Part shown: piece after piece, positions 1 through 5,681 of the stretch
Position numbering within the stretch: the stretch's first letter is position 1
Layout: every line of letters starts with the position of its first letter
NCBI GenBank assembly: GCA_022701475.1
Contig: JAKOOI010000573.1
Span: 1 to 5,773 of the forward strand
DNA from: Weeksellaceae bacterium
GTDB lineage: Bacteria; Bacteroidota; Bacteroidia; Flavobacteriales; Weeksellaceae
DNA length: 5,773 nucleotides
Reading direction: 5' to 3'
Position numbers and translations under genes: made by a program
Notes under the pieces: model-generated
What the model was told of the DNA's origin: nothing
Seen by the model: only the letters and a program-made list of their open reading frames with translations
Databases searched by the model: none

Positions 1-771
1 GGGATTATCGCCCGGGGAACCTCGTTCACCTTCCGGCATTATGATGCCGTAAAAGATGAATGGCAGAAAGTATACACCCAGATTTTTTATTTCTCGAGCC
101 TGCTGACGCCGTTTTTCCTGGGGCTGATTGCGGCTGCCACCATTTCCCGGTCCATCCATCCGGAAGCCGATAATTTCCCGGATCTCTATATTTTCAGCTG
201 GCTGACCTGGTTCGGTGTTTCGGTAGGCTTTTTTACAACTGCCCTCTGTGCCTATCTTGCCTCGATCTTTGCCCTGCGTGAAACGGCAGACCGTATGGAG
301 CTGAAACTGATGATCCGGAAATCCAAGCAGACCATGGTTTTCGTCGTGATTACGGGTCTCCTGGTCTTTTTAACAGCTTATATTTCGGATATTCCTTTGG
401 TGATGTGGGTATTTTCCAAGCCGCTGGGTATTATGGCGACTACCTTTGCCACCATCTGCCTCTTGCTGATCCTCAGGGCCATGCACACCGGTAAACTGCT
501 GGCCGTACGTGCGCTGGCCGGTTTCCAGATCATTATGATCCTGGTAGCCGCTACTTACCAGCATAACCCCGATATTATCCTGTTCGGGAACGGGCAGCAA
601 CTTTCCCTGCTGGAACATGTAGCCGCTCCGAAAACGATTACGGCCCTCGGATGGGCACTGATCTTAGGTTCCGTATTTATCCTGCCGTTCTTGTTTTACC
701 TGATGGTTTCCTTCAGCAAAAGGCGGCGACAGCTGACCGATACGGCAAAACCGGAAACGCCGGTGAAATAA
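1..771 (+). CDS. cydB: Cytochrome bd-type quinol oxidase subunit II (CydB), C-terminal part
   Basis: CydB is the second integral-membrane subunit of cytochrome bd oxidase, which oxidises quinol and reduces O2 to water; in the family the haems sit mainly in CydA. The reading frame is open from base 1, so the gene starts outside the window and 256 residues are visible, against roughly 340-380 for the full family. Visible residues 5-12 (RGTSFTFR) match the conserved CydB block resembling RGxAFxFR. Hydrophobic segments lie near residues 28-48, 64-91, 111-129, 133-158, 168-185 and 211-237, and the last runs into a basic SKRRR stretch and a short polar tail. TAA is at 769-771. An internal ATG at 295 sits in the loop after the second visible helix and is not the start. 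A terminator follows 16 bases on, and the next gene is convergent. cydA would be expected just upstream, outside the window. The family call is firm; bd versus cyanide-insensitive subtype is not resolved. Confidence 0.93.
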   Translation, partial: GIIARGTSFTFRHYDAVKDEWQKVYTQIFYFSSLLTPFFLGLIAAATISRSIHPEADNFPDLYIFSWLTWFGVSVGFFTTALCAYLASIFALRETADRMELKLMIRKSKQTMVFVVITGLLVFLTAYISDIPLVMWVFSKPLGIMATTFATICLLLILRAMHTGKLLAVRALAGFQIIMILVAATYQHNPDIILFGNGQQLSLLEHVAAPKTITALGWALILGSVFILPFLFYLMVSFSKRRRQLTDTAKPETPVK

Positions 772-787
772 ACAGTTCCCTTTAAAT

Positions 788-824
788 AAAAACCCCTCCA
801 TAATTTAATTGCGGAGGGGTTTTT
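788..824. terminator. Bidirectional intrinsic terminator between cydB and the convergent gene
   Basis: A perfect 12-bp inverted repeat: AAAAACCCCTCC (788-799) pairs with GGAGGGGTTTTT (813-824) around a 13-base loop. The GC-rich core is followed by a T run on both strands, so it can end transcription of cydB from the left and of the minus-strand gene from the right. It lies 16 bases after the cydB stop and about 100 bases after the stop of the convergent gene. Confidence 0.93.
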
Positions 825-926
825 GCGCTATATGATGGAAAATGTTTTATAGCATGTCACAGGTTTCTCCGGTTAATCCAGGAGATTCATCAATATGATT
901 CCGGTAACTTCCGCATAGAACTCTGC

Positions 927-1667
927 TCAGAACCTCTTTCTGATATGATTAAAAACAACGGTATTTGCACTTAAAATGAGTTTCAAAACTGTTATAATAA
1001 TTACGCTGATAACAACTACAGGAATAGCAAGTAAAGCACCTCTGACATACCATCCGCTTTCAATCATTGCATAAAGTGATCCTCCAAAAACTCCTGAGGT
1101 AATTATTATTGCCACAATAAACATCCACCTGTTTCTTAATTCATAATAAGAGACGTCTGATAAAACATATCCTAACTTCCTCCCATACAAAACTTCCAGA
1201 AACAATCCTTTTTTACCGGTAATAATCATTTCCTCTCCCTTTGCAAAAATCCGTTTGGAAACATCAGCTTCCTCCGGATCATAATACAGGGTAACAGACT
1301 GTTCTTTTTCTGATTCGGCAAAAATTCTTTTTATAACTACGGCTTCCTGGTTTCTGTCATCAAACCGGTGTATCGTAAACATTTCATGAAAATCATGATC
1401 TCCGTTTTTTTTAGATTGATAAAAAATGACTGTACAGGCATCATCCAGCAGCTTTGCTCTCTTCAGGATATAGATTTTGGAAAAATCTTTTTTGATGTAA
1501 GCCTTTTTGTTATGAAAAAAAATTTCAATCCAGTCAATCCCATTCCGATGTTTAACACGGTTAAAATCAATGATATTGCCATTATATAAACAGACTCCGG
1601 TTTCTGAGTTCTCTTTGTGGTCTGAATATACCGGTATGGTCTGGTTAATTTTAATTTTCTTAAGCAT
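927..1667 (-). CDS. Unknown membrane protein with two SH3-like modules and a C-terminal helix pair
   Basis: I do not recognise this 246-residue protein as a named family. Residues 9-60 resemble a bacterial SH3-like fold: a start like IPVYSD, a central NGNIIDF, then GIDWIEIFF and KKAYIKKD. Residues 123-171 repeat the pattern (SVTLYYDP, AKGEEMIITG, LFLEVLYGRKLGYVLSD), suggesting an internal duplication joined by a linker with strand-like stretches. Two membrane segments follow, about 181-201 and 209-232, ending in HIRKRF. There is no signal peptide. Basic residues flank both outer ends of the hairpin (RNR before, HIRKRF after), so the soluble part is predicted to lie in the cytoplasm. The ATG at 1667 has no Shine-Dalgarno sequence, as is common in this phylum. 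The gene lies 79 bases after lysS with a hairpin between, so it may be read separately or by read-through; I see no clear promoter. It is visibly AT-rich: 1441-1500 is about 33% GC against about 50% for 2101-2160 in lysS. The reading frame is solid; the function is unknown. Confidence 0.8.
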   Translation of the reverse strand: MLKKIKINQTIPVYSDHKENSETGVCLYNGNIIDFNRVKHRNGIDWIEIFFHNKKAYIKKDFSKIYILKRAKLLDDACTVIFYQSKKNGDHDFHEMFTIHRFDDRNQEAVVIKRIFAESEKEQSVTLYYDPEEADVSKRIFAKGEEMIITGKKGLFLEVLYGRKLGYVLSDVSYYELRNRWMFIVAIIITSGVFGGSLYAMIESGWYVRGALLAIPVVVISVIIITVLKLILSANTVVFNHIRKRF

Positions 1668-1701
1668 TGGTTTTAGTTTTAAATAGAAGAATCACCAACA
1701 G

Positions 1702-1727
1702 TAAAGGCCATCCGAAGATGACCTTTA
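1702..1727 (-). terminator. UUCG-capped hairpin after lysS, probable terminator
   Basis: Read on the minus strand, TAAAGGTCATC (1727-1717) pairs over 11 bp with GATGGCCTTTA (1712-1702) around TTCG, giving the very stable C(UUCG)G tetraloop. One pair is a U-G wobble that forms only in the minus-strand transcript (C-A on the other strand), so the structure belongs to the lysS direction. It starts about 20 bases after the lysS stop. No long U run follows (CCTTTACTG), so termination may be partial, or it may be an RNA 3'-end stabiliser. Confidence 0.6.
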
Positions 1728-1746
1728 TATTTATAAATAATGAGTA

Positions 1747-3447
1747 TTACATGAGTTTCATGAAAACCTGCTCATCCGTTTTCTCTACCTTCACCAGGTT
1801 GTTTTTGGTTAAGGTTTTGGAAGCCTTGTCCCACTTCTTTCCGGACAGCTGGCTTCTTTCCTTTACCTCGGCCAGCAGGAACGGTTCTTCGCGGGAATTC
1901 AGGATTTCAAGGATTACCTTTTCATCTTCTCCGAGTTCGATCTGGGGAACGGTTTTCTCCGGCTTCATCTGCGGGAAGAACAGCACTTCCTGAATGGAAG
2001 CATTATTGGTAAGGAACATGATCAGCCTGTCCATACCGATTCCGAGTCCTGAAGTCGGCGGCATTCCGTATTCCAGGGCCCTGAGGAAATCCTCATCAAT
2101 GAACTGCCCTGCTTCATCATCTCCTTTCTCGGACAGCTTCAGCTGATCTTCGAAACGTTCTCTCTGATCGATCGGGTCATTCAGCTCGGAATAGGCATTG
2201 GCAATTTCTTTTCCGCAAACCATCAGTTCGAAACGCTCGGTAAGTCCTTCTTTGCTTCGGTGCTTTTTCGTCAGCGGTGACATTTCGATCGGGTAATCGG
2301 TAATGAAGGTCGGCTGAATGAAGTTTCCTTCACACTTTTCACCAAAAATCTCGTCGATCAGCTTCCCTTTTCCCATGGTTTCATTCACTTCGATTCCGAT
2401 GGATTTTGCAAAATCGAAGAGTTCCTGCTCTGTTTTTCCGGTAATATCGAAACCGGTGAACTTCAGGATGGCATCGGTCATTGAAATTCTCTGGTAAGGC
2501 GCTTTGAAGTCCACTTCATATTCCCCGAAATTGGCTTTGGTGGTTCCGTTGACCTGTACGGCGCAGAACTCAAGCAACTTTTCGGTAAAATCCATCATCC
2601 AGTTGTAGTCTTTATAAGCTACATAGATCTCCATAGCCGTAAACTCCGGGTTGTGGGTACGGTCCATCCCTTCATTCCTGAAGTTTTTGGAAAATTCGTA
2701 CACCCCGTCAAAACCGCCGACAATCAGCCTTTTCAGGTAGAGTTCATTGGCAATCCTTAAATATAACGGAATATCCAGGGCATTATGATGGGTAATAAAC
2801 GGCCTTGCGGCTGCTCCTCCGGGAATCGACTGTAAAATCGGGGTTTCCACCTCGAAATATCCGGCATCGTTGAAGAAAGTCCTCATGGCATTGAAAAGCT
2901 TTGTCCTCTTAACGAAAACCTCTTTTACCTGAGGGTTAACGGTTAAATCTACATAACGCTGCCTGTATCTCATTTCCGGATCGTTGAACGCATCGTATAC
3001 GACTCCGTTTTCATCGGTTCTCGGCTGTGGAAGCGGTCGTAAAGACTTGGTAAGAAGCGTAAAGTTCTTTACCAGTACGGTCTTTTCACCTACCTGCGTA
3101 TTGAACAGTTCTCCTTCTATCCCAATGATATCGCCAATGTCCAGAAGATGCTTATAGACTTCATTGTATAACGTTTTATCTTCACCGGTACAGATTTCAT
3201 CCCTGTTAAAATACACCTGGATCCTGCCTGTAGAATCCTGCAATTCAGCAAAAGAAGCTTTTCCCTGAATTCTTCTGGACATCAGTCTCCCAGCAATCTT
3301 CACCTGTTTACTTTCTGCGAAATCCTGTTTTATGGATTCTGTGGTATCCGTAATTACATATTCATCCGCCGGGAATGCATCAATTCCCATTTCAACAAGC
3401 TTACTCAGCTTTTCTCTTCTAATGATTTCTTGTTCTGATAATTGCAT
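1747..3447 (-). CDS. lysS: Lysyl-tRNA synthetase, class II, with C-terminal extension
   Basis: Charges tRNA-Lys with lysine using ATP, in the cytoplasm. The 566-residue protein shows the class II LysRS order. An N-terminal OB-fold anticodon-binding domain covers about 49-135 (VKIAGRLMSRRIQGKASFAE near its start). Motif 1 is near 179-204, ending YFEVETPIL. Motif 2 holds FRNEG (256-260) and HNPEFTAMEI (265-274). Motif 3 is GLGIGMDRLIMFLT (467-480), with the catalytic-core arginine in GMDR. The usual bacterial enzyme, about 505 residues in E. coli, ends shortly after the FFPQMKPE block (490-497). Here about 68 further residues follow, with a helix-rich, winged-helix-like pattern. The start ATG at 3447 gives a typical N terminus (MQLSEQEIIRREKL) and lies just after a -7 box; no Shine-Dalgarno sequence is seen. 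The gene is probably transcribed alone, between its own promoter and the hairpin at 1702-1727. Confidence 0.98.
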   Translation of the reverse strand: MQLSEQEIIRREKLSKLVEMGIDAFPADEYVITDTTESIKQDFAESKQVKIAGRLMSRRIQGKASFAELQDSTGRIQVYFNRDEICTGEDKTLYNEVYKHLLDIGDIIGIEGELFNTQVGEKTVLVKNFTLLTKSLRPLPQPRTDENGVVYDAFNDPEMRYRQRYVDLTVNPQVKEVFVKRTKLFNAMRTFFNDAGYFEVETPILQSIPGGAAARPFITHHNALDIPLYLRIANELYLKRLIVGGFDGVYEFSKNFRNEGMDRTHNPEFTAMEIYVAYKDYNWMMDFTEKLLEFCAVQVNGTTKANFGEYEVDFKAPYQRISMTDAILKFTGFDITGKTEQELFDFAKSIGIEVNETMGKGKLIDEIFGEKCEGNFIQPTFITDYPIEMSPLTKKHRSKEGLTERFELMVCGKEIANAYSELNDPIDQRERFEDQLKLSEKGDDEAGQFIDEDFLRALEYGMPPTSGLGIGMDRLIMFLTNNASIQEVLFFPQMKPEKTVPQIELGEDEKVILEILNSREEPFLLAEVKERSQLSGKKWDKASKTLTKNNLVKVEKTDEQVFMKLM

Positions 3448-3469
3448 TTCTTATTTTTCTAAAAGCGTA

Positions 3470-3498
3470 CAAATTTAGTGATTATTTATAATAATCAA
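3470..3498 (-). promoter_or_regulatory. Bacteroidota-type promoter of lysS
   Basis: On the minus strand, TAAATTTG (3477-3470) matches the Bacteroidota -7 consensus TAnnTTTG, and TTG (3498-3496) lies 18 bases upstream as the -33 element. The -7 box ends 22 bases before the lysS ATG, implying a short leader. Both elements and the spacing fit the pattern known from Bacteroides and Flavobacterium. Confidence 0.75.
3479..3497. repeat. 8-bp inverted repeat within the lysS promoter spacer
   Basis: TGATTATT (3479-3486) and AATAATCA (3490-3497) are perfect inverted copies around TAT. The repeat fills the space between the -33 and -7 elements of the lysS promoter, touching both. It could be an operator, or a chance symmetry in AT-rich spacer DNA. 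Confidence 0.4.
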
Positions 3499-3867
3499 GT
3501 TTAAAAGTCGATGTAAATCCGGTGATGTCTGGTATGCGCCGGGTTTAGTGGCTGGTAAGCAATACAGATTGGCCGGAAACAGAAAAAGACCTGCTGTTTT
3601 AAGATCGTATTTAACCTTAATGAACCATCATCCTATTTTATCGGTCTGTACATTCTCAATACAGCTTGAGATGAGACATGCAATCCACATATCATCCTGT
3701 TTATATAAGATAATATGAATTTTATTATAATCTGTCCCATATTGGACACTCGGGGTCAAAAGCCGAAATATTATACGAAATAACCTGCCATATACCTCAT
3801 TTTATAACAAATTCACTTGAAAACAAAAAAAATCACAAATTAATGAATTAAAATAAAATTTATTTTC
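3499..3867. other. Non-coding stretch upstream of lysS
   Basis: About 370 bases with no credible gene. On the minus strand, 3501-3632 is open for 43 codons but has no ATG, GTG or TTG start, so it is not called. The AT content rises toward the right end (3800-3867), as in a promoter approach. The only compact symmetric element is the palindrome at 3733-3748, listed separately. I see no tRNA, riboswitch or mobile-element end. Confidence 0.6.
3733..3748. repeat. Operator-like palindrome
   Basis: TGTCCCATATTGGACA is two perfect inverted 5-base arms, TGTCC and GGACA, around a 6-base AT-rich centre. A 16-base dyad of this form is typical of binding sites for dimeric regulators. It lies 120 bases upstream of the plus-strand -7 box at 3868 and about 235 bases upstream of the lysS promoter, so neither target is certain. 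No regulator is encoded in the window. Confidence 0.3.
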
Positions 3868-3875
3868 TATCTTTG
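3868..3875 (+). promoter_or_regulatory. Plus-strand -7 box (TATCTTTG)
   Basis: TATCTTTG is an exact match to TAnnTTTG on the plus strand, preceded by a very AT-rich stretch with A tracts (3825-3866). No TTG is present at the usual -33 distance, so the promoter is incomplete by consensus. Transcription would start near 3880, reading through the small frame at 3891-4013 toward the hairpin at 4022. Confidence 0.45.
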
Positions 3876-3890
3876 AATATACCGCCGGTT

Positions 3891-4013
3891 ATGAACTGTT
3901 TACATAAAAATGCAACGTTCTATTTCTATTTCCGGAATGCATATCAGGATATTCATAAGAAGGAAAATTCCGGTAATCAGCGTGAACAGGCCGCGTATGG
4001 CTCAGAAAGCTAA
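3891..4013 (+). CDS. Possible small protein of 40 residues
   Basis: An open frame from ATG 3891 to TAA 4011-4013 encodes 40 residues starting MNCLHKNATFYFYFRNAYQD; the rest is hydrophilic and rich in K, E, Q, N and S. I recognise no family. What supports it is the arrangement: a -7 box ends 15 bases before the ATG, and a terminator-like hairpin begins 8 bases after the stop. There is no Shine-Dalgarno sequence, signal peptide or membrane segment. A second frame (ATG 3910 to TAA 4044, 44 residues, basic) overlaps it, and it uses several AGG/AGA codons and runs through the hairpin, so I prefer the first. The transcript could instead be a non-coding RNA of about 160 bases: CCGGAAT (3932-3938) and ATTCCGG (3967-3973) form a 7-bp stem. 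Confidence 0.25.
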   Translation: MNCLHKNATFYFYFRNAYQDIHKKENSGNQREQAAYGSES

Positions 4014-4021
4014 AAGTTCCA

Positions 4022-4042
4022 ATGCTGCAGTCAGCATATTTT
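4022..4042 (+). terminator. Terminator-like hairpin after the small plus-strand unit
   Basis: ATGCTG (4022-4027) pairs perfectly with CAGCAT (4032-4037) around the tetraloop CAGT, followed directly by ATTTT (4038-4042). Stem, short loop and U tail fit a modest intrinsic terminator for rightward transcription. It would end a transcript started near 3880. Confidence 0.45.
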
Positions 4043-4068
4043 AATATGATTCTAGAAACACAATTCCC

Positions 4069-4095
4069 AAGCGCCTTATGCTCTGTAGGGCGCTT
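4069..4095 (-). terminator. Hairpin at the rlmF stop codon, probable terminator
   Basis: AAGCGCC (4069-4075) and GGCGCTT (4089-4095) are perfect 7-bp inverted arms with a 13-base loop. On the minus strand the stem begins in the rlmF stop codon (TAA, 4096-4094), so it sits at the operon's 3' end. The tail after it on the minus strand is GGGAATTGTGTTTC, a poor U tract, so termination strength is unsure. Its symmetry means it could also block rightward read-through from the small unit. Confidence 0.5.
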
Positions 4096-5032
4096 ACCTC
4101 TTATTCGCGTGAGGCCAGGTTCTGCGGTTATGCCGTGGCACGAATGTCCAGGCCAGCATCCGGCTTACCTTCTGTCCCTGCGCCATCTCAATCACCCTGA
4201 AATCTGCGGCTTTTATTTTCCTGCAAAGAGCCATGAGTTTTGCAAGATGATCCTTTCTGGAAACCAGGCAGGTAAACCACAGAACCTGTGAAGAATACAG
4301 CACGCTTTCACTGATCATTTTTGCAATGAATGCCGGTTCGCCGCCTTCGCACCATAGCTCAGATTGCTGCCCGCTGAAGTTCAGTACCGGTTTTCGGATC
4401 TTCGATTGGGTAAGGTTTTTTGTTTTCCTCAGGTTTCCTTTTAAGGCGGAAGCTTCAGAATCATGGAAAGGCGGATTGCACATGGAAAAGGCAAAACGGT
4501 CCTCAGGTTCAATGATATTTTTAAAGATATGATCCGCATCCGGCTGTTTCTTTAGACGGATAACGGACAGCAGATCGGGATTCCGATCCAGGATCTGCGC
4601 TGCGTTGCGTAAAGAGTCTGCATTGATATCGGTTCCGACCATGGTCCAGCCGTATGAGCGGTGCGCAATTAAAGGATATACCAGATTGGCACCCGTTCCG
4701 ATGTCAAGTCCATCTATCTTTTGGCCTTCGGGGAGTTCACCGAAAGATTCAGCCAACAGATCGGCAATGTAATGAATGTAATCTGCCCTGCCGGGAATGG
4801 GAGGACAGAGGTTGGTATCGGGAATATCCCAATACTGAACCTTATAAAAATGCAACAACAACGCTTTATTCAGCAGTTTAACAGCCTTCGGAAGGCTGAA
4901 ATCGATTGTTACACTTTGATAAGCGTTCACATATACGTATTGTTTTAACTCCGGCACACATGAAATCAGCTGATCGAAATCATACGGATGCCGGTGGAGG
5001 TTCCTGGGATGCAGGTTGGACTTTTCAGTCAT
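4094..5032 (-). CDS. rlmF: 23S rRNA (adenine(1618)-N6)-methyltransferase RlmF
   Basis: RlmF transfers a methyl group from S-adenosylmethionine to N6 of A1618 in 23S rRNA, in the cytoplasm. The 312-residue protein is near the family's usual length. Its family signatures run in order: LHPRNLHRHPYDF (7-19), the WDIP...LCPPIPGRADYIHY block (68-88), SAM motif I LDIGTGAN (109-116), motif GTDIN (133-137), the N6-adenine catalytic motif NPPFH (186-190) and LNFSGQQSELWCEGGE (217-232). The ATG at 5032 is chosen because LHPRN sits six residues in, as expected, and because it follows the cytochrome stop by 3 bases (TAAGGCATG), so the two are surely co-transcribed. It is the last gene of the operon. All motifs are present and nothing looks damaged. 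The family call is very firm. Confidence 0.97.
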   Translation of the reverse strand: MTEKSNLHPRNLHRHPYDFDQLISCVPELKQYVYVNAYQSVTIDFSLPKAVKLLNKALLLHFYKVQYWDIPDTNLCPPIPGRADYIHYIADLLAESFGELPEGQKIDGLDIGTGANLVYPLIAHRSYGWTMVGTDINADSLRNAAQILDRNPDLLSVIRLKKQPDADHIFKNIIEPEDRFAFSMCNPPFHDSEASALKGNLRKTKNLTQSKIRKPVLNFSGQQSELWCEGGEPAFIAKMISESVLYSSQVLWFTCLVSRKDHLAKLMALCRKIKAADFRVIEMAQGQKVSRMLAWTFVPRHNRRTWPHANKR

Positions 5033-5035
5033 GCC

Positions 5036-5410
5036 TTATTTTTTCAGGCTTAAAATATACTGTACCATTTTTTGGGCATCTTCTTTAGAAACCTGAGGAT
5101 GAGGAGACATCGGTACGCCGCCCCAGACCCCGCTGCCGCCTTCAATAATCTTGGAGGCCAGCAATTCAGTATCTTTATCCGTATACTTTGCTGCAATTTC
5201 CCGGTAGGAGGGTCCAACCATTTTCTCCGTTACCGAATGGCATCCTGAACAGTCAAGGGTTTCTATGATCTGTTCTCCGGAAAGGTTGCCTGCAGAAGTA
5301 TTCCGTACAGCAGATGTTCCGGGAGAAATACTGTTCTCCACAGGCATTTCTTTTTTAGAACAGGAAAAGACCAGCAATACGAGGCTTCCCGCCAGAAAAA
5401 ATTTCCTCAT
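5036..5410 (-). CDS. Lipid-anchored monohaem cytochrome c, c551/c552 type
   Basis: A small electron-transfer protein of 124 residues. Residues 1-17 form a lipoprotein signal (MRKFFLAGSLVLLVFSC) with lipobox VFSC and the lipidated cysteine at 17. A flexible Ser/Pro/Asn-rich linker covers about 18-45. The cytochrome domain (46-124) has the haem-binding motif CSGCH (54-58), then KMVGPSYREIAAKY (63-76), GGSGVWGGVPMSPHP (91-105) with M101 as the likely axial ligand, and the closing helix VSKEDAQKMVQYILSLKK. This pattern is that of Pseudomonas cytochrome c551 and its relatives. It acts in the periplasm, tethered to a membrane; partner oxidase or reductase unknown. Its ATG overlaps the stop of the preceding lipoprotein gene by one base (TAATG), indicating translational coupling, and rlmF follows 3 bases on. 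It need not serve the CydB oxidase at the other end, since bd oxidases take electrons directly from quinol. Confidence 0.93.
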   Translation of the reverse strand: MRKFFLAGSLVLLVFSCSKKEMPVENSISPGTSAVRNTSAGNLSGEQIIETLDCSGCHSVTEKMVGPSYREIAAKYTDKDTELLASKIIEGGSGVWGGVPMSPHPQVSKEDAQKMVQYILSLKK

Positions 5411-5631
5411 TATTTTTTGGTAAGCGTATCCGGTTTTGCTTCGCCGGCAGGTAAAGATTCCGCAGCATTTACTTTTACGGCCTCCGTCTTTCTGGCAGTG
5501 GAATCCACTACGGTAGGAGCATCCGGTTCAGGCAGCATCGTGTTACTGTCCTGTAAGTCATGATTTGGCTTTTTTGAACAGCTTGCTGCTACTAAACCTC
5601 CGATAAATGCGATTGCTAATACTTTTTTCAT
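5410..5631 (-). CDS. Small lipoprotein of unknown function
   Basis: A 73-residue protein, first gene of the operon. Residues 1-18 are a lipoprotein signal: MKK, a hydrophobic core (VLAIAFIGGLVA) and AASC, with the lipidated cysteine at 18. The mature part is about 55 residues of low complexity, rich in Pro, Ala, Glu, Asp, Lys and Thr, with no predicted fold and no haem motif. The ATG at 5631 follows AGGAAG (5642-5637) by 5 bases, a clear Shine-Dalgarno sequence, unusual in this phylum. The stop overlaps the cytochrome start (TAATG). Placement suggests a role linked to the cytochrome, such as a disordered tether or a translation-coupling leader, but that is inference. The reading frame is trusted because of the signal peptide, the ribosome site and the coupling. 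Confidence 0.8.
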   Translation of the reverse strand: MKKVLAIAFIGGLVAASCSKKPNHDLQDSNTMLPEPDAPTVVDSTARKTEAVKVNAAESLPAGEAKPDTLTKK

Positions 5632-5636
5632 TATTT

Positions 5637-5642
5637 CTTCCT
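5637..5642 (-). promoter_or_regulatory. Shine-Dalgarno site of the lipoprotein-cytochrome-rlmF operon
   Basis: AGGAAG on the minus strand, 5 bases before ATG 5631. It is the only clear purine-rich ribosome-binding sequence among the genes here and supports that start. Confidence 0.6.
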
Positions 5643-5655
5643 ATAAAAATTTAGA

Positions 5656-5681
5656 CAAAAATATAAAAAATAAACGTTCAA
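5656..5681 (-). promoter_or_regulatory. Probable promoter of the lipoprotein-cytochrome-rlmF operon
   Basis: On the minus strand, TATTTTTG (5663-5656) fits the -7 consensus TAnnTTTG, and TTG (5681-5679), within GTTTG, could be the -33 element. The spacer is 15 bases, shorter than the usual 17 or more, so the -33 assignment is weaker than the -7. The -7 box ends 24 bases before the ATG at 5631. Confidence 0.55.

Noticed and set aside
370..618. Open frame of 82 codons on the minus strand inside cydB
   Set aside because: It lies wholly within the well-supported CydB frame, has no ribosome site or promoter, and encodes no recognisable protein.
827..853. GCTATA / TATAGC inverted arms just after the cydB terminator
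   Set aside because: Six weak pairs with a 15-base loop; not distinguishable from chance.
1667..1993. 108-codon plus-strand frame over the lysS 3' end and the gap after it
   Set aside because: It is antisense to the conserved lysS C terminus and has no supporting start signals; a shadow frame.
3577..3599. AAACAG / CTGTTT inverted arms with an 11-base loop
   Set aside because: Only six AT-rich pairs with no gene ending nearby; likely chance.
3501..3632. 43-codon open stretch on the minus strand upstream of lysS (ends with residues RIYIDF)
   Set aside because: No ATG, GTG or TTG start in the stretch, and no family recognised. It could be a remnant, but nothing supports that.
3646..3664. CTGTA / TACAG inverted arms in the lysS-rlmF gap
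   Set aside because: Five pairs with a 9-base loop, no T tail and no associated gene; expected by chance in a gap of this size.
3910..4044. Alternative 44-codon basic frame overlapping the small plus-strand frame
   Set aside because: It uses several AGG/AGA codons, rare in the neighbours, and runs through the terminator-like hairpin; the frame at 3891 fits the signals better.
4022..5088. Several open frames of 60-89 codons on the plus strand opposite rlmF and the start of the operon
   Set aside because: They mirror the codon pattern of rlmF, whose motifs are complete; none has a promoter, signal peptide or known motif.
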